DNA from: Lophius americanus | Taxonomy: Eukaryota; Chordata; Actinopteri; Lophiiformes; Lophiidae | NCBI GenBank assembly: GCA_037951165.1 | Contig: JBBDHG010000054.1 | Span: 5,098,001-5,162,000 of the forward strand | DNA length: 64,000 nt | Reading direction: 5' to 3' | Part shown: positions 59,623-64,000 of the stretch, piece after piece | Position numbering within the stretch: position 1 is the stretch's first letter | Layout: every line of letters begins with the position of its first letter | Translations under genes and position numbers: made by a program | The notes under the pieces: model-generated | The model's input: only the letters and a program-made list of their open reading frames with translations | What the model was told of the DNA's origin: nothing | Databases searched by the model: none

Positions 59623-62600
59623 GTAAGTACTTTCAGTGGAGAGGCAGGGTTACATTTCAGCGGCCATTATTGGTCGCTGAACAGTCCTTTCCTATTTTCC
59701 CTGTTGAGTTGTTCTTGTAGACAGGCCCGTAATCAGGTTTTAACCTAGTTTCTGCATTTCCTTCCCCCCCCCTCTCCTGTGCATAATGCTACATATTGAT
59801 AAAACCCTGTGTTATGTCACAGCTCGTAAAGCCCCTCCTGGTGGTCATAGGTGGTATTTCGTAGCCCAAATTCCTCTCTCGGTTAAAAAGTCCCATTTTT
59901 TTTAACACATTTTTGTTATCTTGGCTAACCGATCATGGCAGATGGAGAGTATCACTGGTCCTATCCCACAGTAACTGTACAGAATAACACGCAGGCCTAC
60001 ATTGTGGCATTTCTATAAAATGTAATGCAGTAGTTTCTCAGAAGAAGAGTTTCTCAGCAAATTCACTGATTGTTTTGTTTCAGAATGTTGCTGTAATATA
60101 ATTATGCTACAGCTTTTTCCTTAAATCTAAAAACATGAGGCTAGACACCAAGGTTATGCAAATACACCTGATATTTTAAGTTTATTTTGGGTATGTCGTT
60201 TAGATGAGGCTTAACCTAAAATAAACCATCAGCATATCTGAGACAGCGAAACTGTACTGAAAGGCCAAGAGCCAAAACACAGACCTGACGCCTCTACACT
60301 CAAAAACAAGTCGTTGAATGAACTTAGAAAGCCAGGGAAAGTTTTTTCACATGATTAACTATGTTTCTTTCAAAATAAACCAATAATGTTGGTGTAACTT
60401 AATGTACTTACTTGAGTCATTATGGTTAAATAATGTCAAAACCCTTTAGTTACTTGGATTAGGTACAACTTTATCCAATTGGAGTGGTCCAACCAATCCT
60501 GCATTTTTGAATTAACCTACTTAATGGAGTTTATCTAACCCAAATAAATAAGTTTGGCCCAGCAGAGTGGCTTAATGCTGACAGAACTCAATTAACAATG
60601 AGGTAATGAGAATAGCTTTTAATTGAAAACAATAACAACACTAACAGAAATTTGATTGATGATACTCTTAATATATGGAATTCACTCACCTTTTTTTTTT
60701 TCAATTATGTTTATTATTTTTACATTTATATAACATCAGAACCAAAATTAGGTAATTTGACGCCGAGAACAACCAAAGGAATAAGAAGAAGAAAAAAAGG
60801 TTTCTTCCAAATGACAAAATAACAGCGCAGCCATACCCATGTTTAAATCCCGCTGTGTCGGCCATTCCCTTACCCACGACTTATAAGCATGGGGGCAGGT
60901 TCCAAACCACACAGCTGTTCTGTGGAAATGTACAATTCTCATAAAATGATTGGGGAAAATACCAAATTGTCAGAAATAAGCAATTATTTCCTTAAAAGCA
61001 ATGTGTCATTTAAACTTACAGTATAAAACCTTTCACCATTCAGCAAAAAGATCCCATCATATCTGCATAAACAAGATGTTTAAAATCTATATTTGCTTAA
61101 TGACGTTGATTTCAAAGTAAAATATTTGGGTCATTATCATCCGACTCTTTATGTGCTTCAGGCAATGGAAAACGTAACACAAGTAGAAAGATGTATTCCT
61201 TGAGGAAAGTCATTTTAGGTGTTTTCTATGGAATACTTTTAAAAACAAATCACTGCAAACAGTTTACAATACACTTAGATCAACCATAACATTATAACCA
61301 CTGCATCGGCAAAGTGAATGCTATTGATTATCTCGATGCTATGGCGCATGTCAGTGGGTAGGCAGCAAGTGAACGTTCTGTCCTCATTGTCTATTTGTTG
61401 AAAGAAGGATGAAGATGACTCTGACACAGAGTATACTCTGACAAATACTGCAAGTCATATTTGATGCTCCCGGTCAGCAGTAGTTAGGGTTAGGGTTAGG
61501 GTTAGGGTGGGATGTGGTTGGTGGAGTGAAGGCTAGCTTCTGTTGTCCGATCTCACAGAAGAGATACTGTAGCACTCGTCACACACACACATCACAATGT
61601 TAGACAGGGGGTTTGAGTGTTATGGTTGATTGGCGTATCTATATTCATCTAATTTACCGTAAGCAGACAACAGTTCTCATGGTTGCAAAACAAGCAATAT
61701 CTTTTACTTTGTCGCTGTAATTTTATGGTGAAGTTCCGGTAACGGAAACTACCGCTATTTTATTGGGAAGTACATATATTCATTCATTTATTTATTTTTC
61801 CTTTTGTTTACAGTGTAGCTTATACTGTAAAAAGAGAATTGTTTAATTAACTTAAAAAAAAACACTTCAACCGGTAATACTCAATTAAATAAAGTATTTA
61901 CAACTTAAAGGAATAATTTAGACTCAAAAATACTTAATTTAATTTAGGTTACAGCTTGTGGGAACTTTTCCTTAGGTTCTTCAACATTTCTTTTTTTTTT
62001 TTTTTTACAGTGCATGATTACACACCAAAAGCTTTAAAAAAGAGAGAAATCGACACGTTGGAAATTTAAATATCTTATTTAAAAAACTTTTTTTTTCTGA
62101 TTTACCCTCAAAAAACTAAAGCATAAAACAATACATAAATGTTTGTTCATTATTGGTGCACAAATTGCAACGTATGAGACAGAAATTAAAAACTGTAAGA
62201 AGAGAATTGTTAGTGATCTAAAAAACAATCACTTCCAATGTTGATACAAATAGAATATGTTATATATGTTATATATGTTAGTTTTCAACTTAAACTTTAG
62301 ACTCAAAAATACTTTATTTAATTGTGTGTTACCAGTGAACAAAGTATATTTTACAGTGTAGGAGGCTTTTAGTAAATCTAAGTCAGTAAATTTCTGCAAT
62401 TTACACAAAAGTGGGTACTAAAAAAAATGCATATCCTTCATCCTTCAGTCTTTCCGAGATGTACCTTTTTTTAATGTGGTGTAAGTGTGAAAAACTGGTC
62501 TGGGTGTAAATGTGCCGCCGGTTGTTAGTAGAAGAACATCATCATCTATGGATTTCACAGCAGGAACTGTTTCACTTCCCTCCTGGCTTCACGAAAACTA

Positions 62601-63196
62601 TAGAGAACCTGCGCGGCAAATATTATTCACTAAATCCTAAATGAATCCGGTGATAGTGTGGATGATAGCTTTTACCAAAGACACACTACAACCACATCCA
62701 TCTGAGCAACATCCCATTAAATGATTCTATTCTTTTTCTAGTTTCCATGCCCTAACACAGCAGAAGCTTGATACAATACTATGAAGATCAAAACTGATCC
62801 AATTAGTACATTAGATGAAATTAAATGCTGAGGTGGATCTTCTACACATGGATTTTATTTAAAAATAAACTATAATATTTCTTCTGATAGCTGATTTGTT
62901 TCTCCGTTTGCAGGTACGTCTGTAAATGAGTCTGTCATCACATCTCTCTCTCTTTGTTTCTTCCTTTGCAACTATCTAGTCTCGCCAGACGCCCGAAGGT
63001 GAGTTTCTCCCGCTGGATCAGCTGGAGTTGGACGTAGGTTTCAGCACCGGGGCGGACCAGCTCTTCCTCGTCTCTCCACTCACCATCTGCCATGTGATTG
63101 ACACCAAAAGCCCTTTCTATGAACTCTCCCAGAGGTCCATGCAAACAGAGCAGTTTGAAATCGTGGTAATACTTGAAGGAATAGTAGAAACTACAG
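58945..63196 (+). CDS. kcnj3: G-protein-gated inward rectifier K+ channel subunit 1 (GIRK1/Kir3.1), 5' part; gene continues past window
   Basis: Two coding exons (58945-59622 and 62980-63196) join in phase 0 to 298 codons plus one base. The product matches vertebrate KCNJ3 from MSALRKKFGDDYQVVTTSSS onward. Features: N-terminal cytoplasmic segment with the KKKKRQRFVDKNGRCNVQHG signature (about 31-50); M1 at about 75-98; pore helix NFPSAFLFFIETE; selectivity filter TIGYG at 135-139; M2 at about 150-176; then the cytoplasmic immunoglobulin-like domain. The pore-helix Phe (F126 here, F137 in human) marks GIRK1 and is why this subunit works in heteromers with other GIRKs. Role: Gbeta-gamma- and PIP2-gated K+ current in neurons and atrial cells. 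The last coding exon (from TGMTCQARTSY in human, with the long C-terminal tail) is not in the window. Confidence 0.96.
60295..60690 (+). repeat. AT-rich fish repeat, kcnj3 intron 1
   Basis: ACACTCAAAAACAAGTCGTT, GTGTAACTTAATGTACTTAC and a thymine run near 60690. Same type as 56875-57200. Confidence 0.45.
61272..61636 (+). mobile_element. Tc1/mariner remnant carrying a telomere-like repeat
   Basis: Left end ACTTAGATCAACCATAACAT and right end GTTATGGTTGATTGGCGTA; inside are ATTGATTATCTCGATGC and TCTCACAGAAGAGATACTGT of the Tc1-like family. Contains four TTAGGG units at 61484-61507. In kcnj3 intron 1. Confidence 0.75.
61484..61507 (+). repeat. Interstitial telomeric repeat (TTAGGG)4
   Basis: Four perfect copies of the vertebrate telomere unit lie inside a decayed Tc1 remnant, far from any sign of a chromosome end. 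Confidence 0.9.
61805..62360 (+). repeat. AT-rich fish repeats with TTTACAGTG ends, kcnj3 intron 1
   Basis: TTTACAGTGTAGCTTATACT at 61809, TTTTTTTACAGTGCATGATT near 62000 and TTTTACAGTGTAGG near 62350. Between them, ACTCAAAAATACTTAATTTA and ACTCAAAAATACTTTATTTA recur. At least two related copies. Confidence 0.5.
62980..63196 (+). CDS. kcnj3: kcnj3 coding exon 2
   Basis: The acceptor TTTGCAACTATCTAG ends at 62979. The exon encodes SRQTPEGEFLPLDQLELDVG, FSTGADQLFLVSPLTICHVI and the stretch ending VVILEGIVETTG. The donor CTACAG|GTGAGT at 63197 is in phase 1, agreeing with TTG|MTCQ in human. Confidence 0.96.
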
Positions 63197-64000
63197 GTGA
63201 GTGACCACCAACACTTTACCACGGCTGCTGTGAAGAAACAGTGTGCATGTACAGTGTGTTATGGCTGGAGGCTAAATGATCAGGACGGCGGAAGATACTG
63301 TGTTATCTTCGTCCGCCATGGATCTCATGCATATTATTGAACTCCTCATAGCTGTTAACACCTGACACCCGTGAGGTCTAAATTGCCTTCATTGATTTTT
63401 ATTCCTCTTGCCACAAAACAGCAGTGGTTAGCATGTATGCAGGCATTAAGTGAAAAAAAAACCATCTATGTATGAAAAGACTTCTGTGTTTGCAAAGACG
63501 GACAAGTTTGAAGCTGAATAGAATTGTTGAACACTTTCAAACTCTTGCTGGTCACTGTAGGGTTCTATATATATATATATATATATTCTTTTTCTCATCT
63601 ACAACAAATTCCATACGTGCACCTTTGGGCCCACACAGCACCTAGTTCACGGTCGGCCTTCTCGCAGGGGATAATAATTTGCTCTCTAAGGTCCCTGTGA
63701 AATCACAGGATTCCATTTGCTCAAGATGACCCGAGTTAAATTCTGCCACTATGACCATTTTGAAGTCAAGCTTTTATTCGACACAGCTGATATAGTTGGG
63801 GGGAAGAGCTCCTTCGGGGCTTTGGAGGGAACTGTGGTAATGGGCTGCTTCAGAGGAAACAGCATATGGAGATGTGACAGCGAGAGACTCCCAGGCTGAC
63901 ACTGTAGACATCAATTAGCAAATATATTCACTTTCTTTTTTAGTTTTGGTAGTTGATTATTGCGGCATAACTGAGGTCTCTTGGGCTCAGATGTCTGAGA
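63197..64000 (+). other. kcnj3 intron 2 (partial, runs off the window)
   Basis: Starts GTGAGT. Contains a (TA)n tract. The next exon, expected to begin with codons for MTCQARTSY, is not found before the edge. The 60-codon frame at 63717-63899 is not part of kcnj3. Confidence 0.8.
63568..63587 (+). repeat. (TA)n microsatellite
   Basis: Ten TA units in kcnj3 intron 2. Confidence 0.9.

Larger units (their letters stand above)
59623..62979 (+). other. kcnj3 intron 1
   Basis: Begins with GTAAGT and ends with ACTATCTAG. Contains AT-rich fish repeats and the Tc1 remnant with telomere units. No coding sequence seen. Confidence 0.85.

Noticed and set aside
59623..59748. Extended kcnj3 frame past exon 1
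   Set aside because: The frame simply reads through a consensus GTAAGT donor; the real continuation SRQTPEGEF is at 62980.
1..64000. CRISPR arrays, operons, prophage or other bacterial systems
   Set aside because: The window is vertebrate nuclear DNA; the only regular spaced-looking array (35571-36035) is a minisatellite without spacers.

Overview
This window is nuclear DNA from a ray-finned fish, probably a percomorph-like teleost. Vertebrate genes are split by GT-AG introns. The intergenic DNA is AT-rich and full of fish repeats: decayed Tc1/mariner copies, an L2-like LINE fragment, a tRNA-derived SINE and many microsatellites. There are no operons or other bacterial features. The species cannot be named from the sequence.

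Three genes are supported, in the order rprm - galnt13 - kcnj3. This matches the order I recall around human RPRM, GALNT13 and KCNJ3 on chromosome 2q. (1) About 6.27-6.58 kb, minus strand: an intact single-exon Reprimo gene. (2) About 9.7-46.3 kb, plus strand: a complete galnt13 gene (polypeptide N-acetylgalactosaminyltransferase 13). It has a 5' noncoding region and eleven coding exons, which join in frame to exactly 556 codons. Two extra coding pieces lie in the lectin-domain part: a possible 30-nt in-frame microexon at 38579-38608, and an alternative final exon at 41164-41349 that encodes a second version of the third lectin repeat. (3) From about 58.1 kb to beyond the right edge, plus strand: kcnj3 (GIRK1/Kir3.1). 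Its first two coding exons are present and the last coding exon lies outside the window.

Layout: 1-6.2 kb, AT-rich repeat-bearing flank with a SINE and a CA microsatellite. 6.27-6.9 kb, rprm and its upstream region. 7.0-9.7 kb, microsatellites and interspersed repeats. 9.7-10.2 kb, likely galnt13 promoter and noncoding exon. 15.2-46.3 kb, galnt13 body; its introns hold Tc1 remnants, the L2-like fragment, a large (AT)n tract and a 31-bp x 15 minisatellite. 46.3-58 kb, intergenic with no recognisable gene. 58.1-64 kb, kcnj3 upstream region, exon 1, intron 1, exon 2 and part of intron 2.

The three genes act separately. Reprimo is a small membrane glycoprotein linked to p53-dependent G2 arrest. 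GALNT13 starts mucin-type O-glycosylation in the Golgi, mainly in neural tissue. GIRK1 is a subunit of G-protein-gated inward-rectifier potassium channels. The most interesting observation is the apparent alternative-exon system that would rewrite the end of the galnt13 lectin domain.
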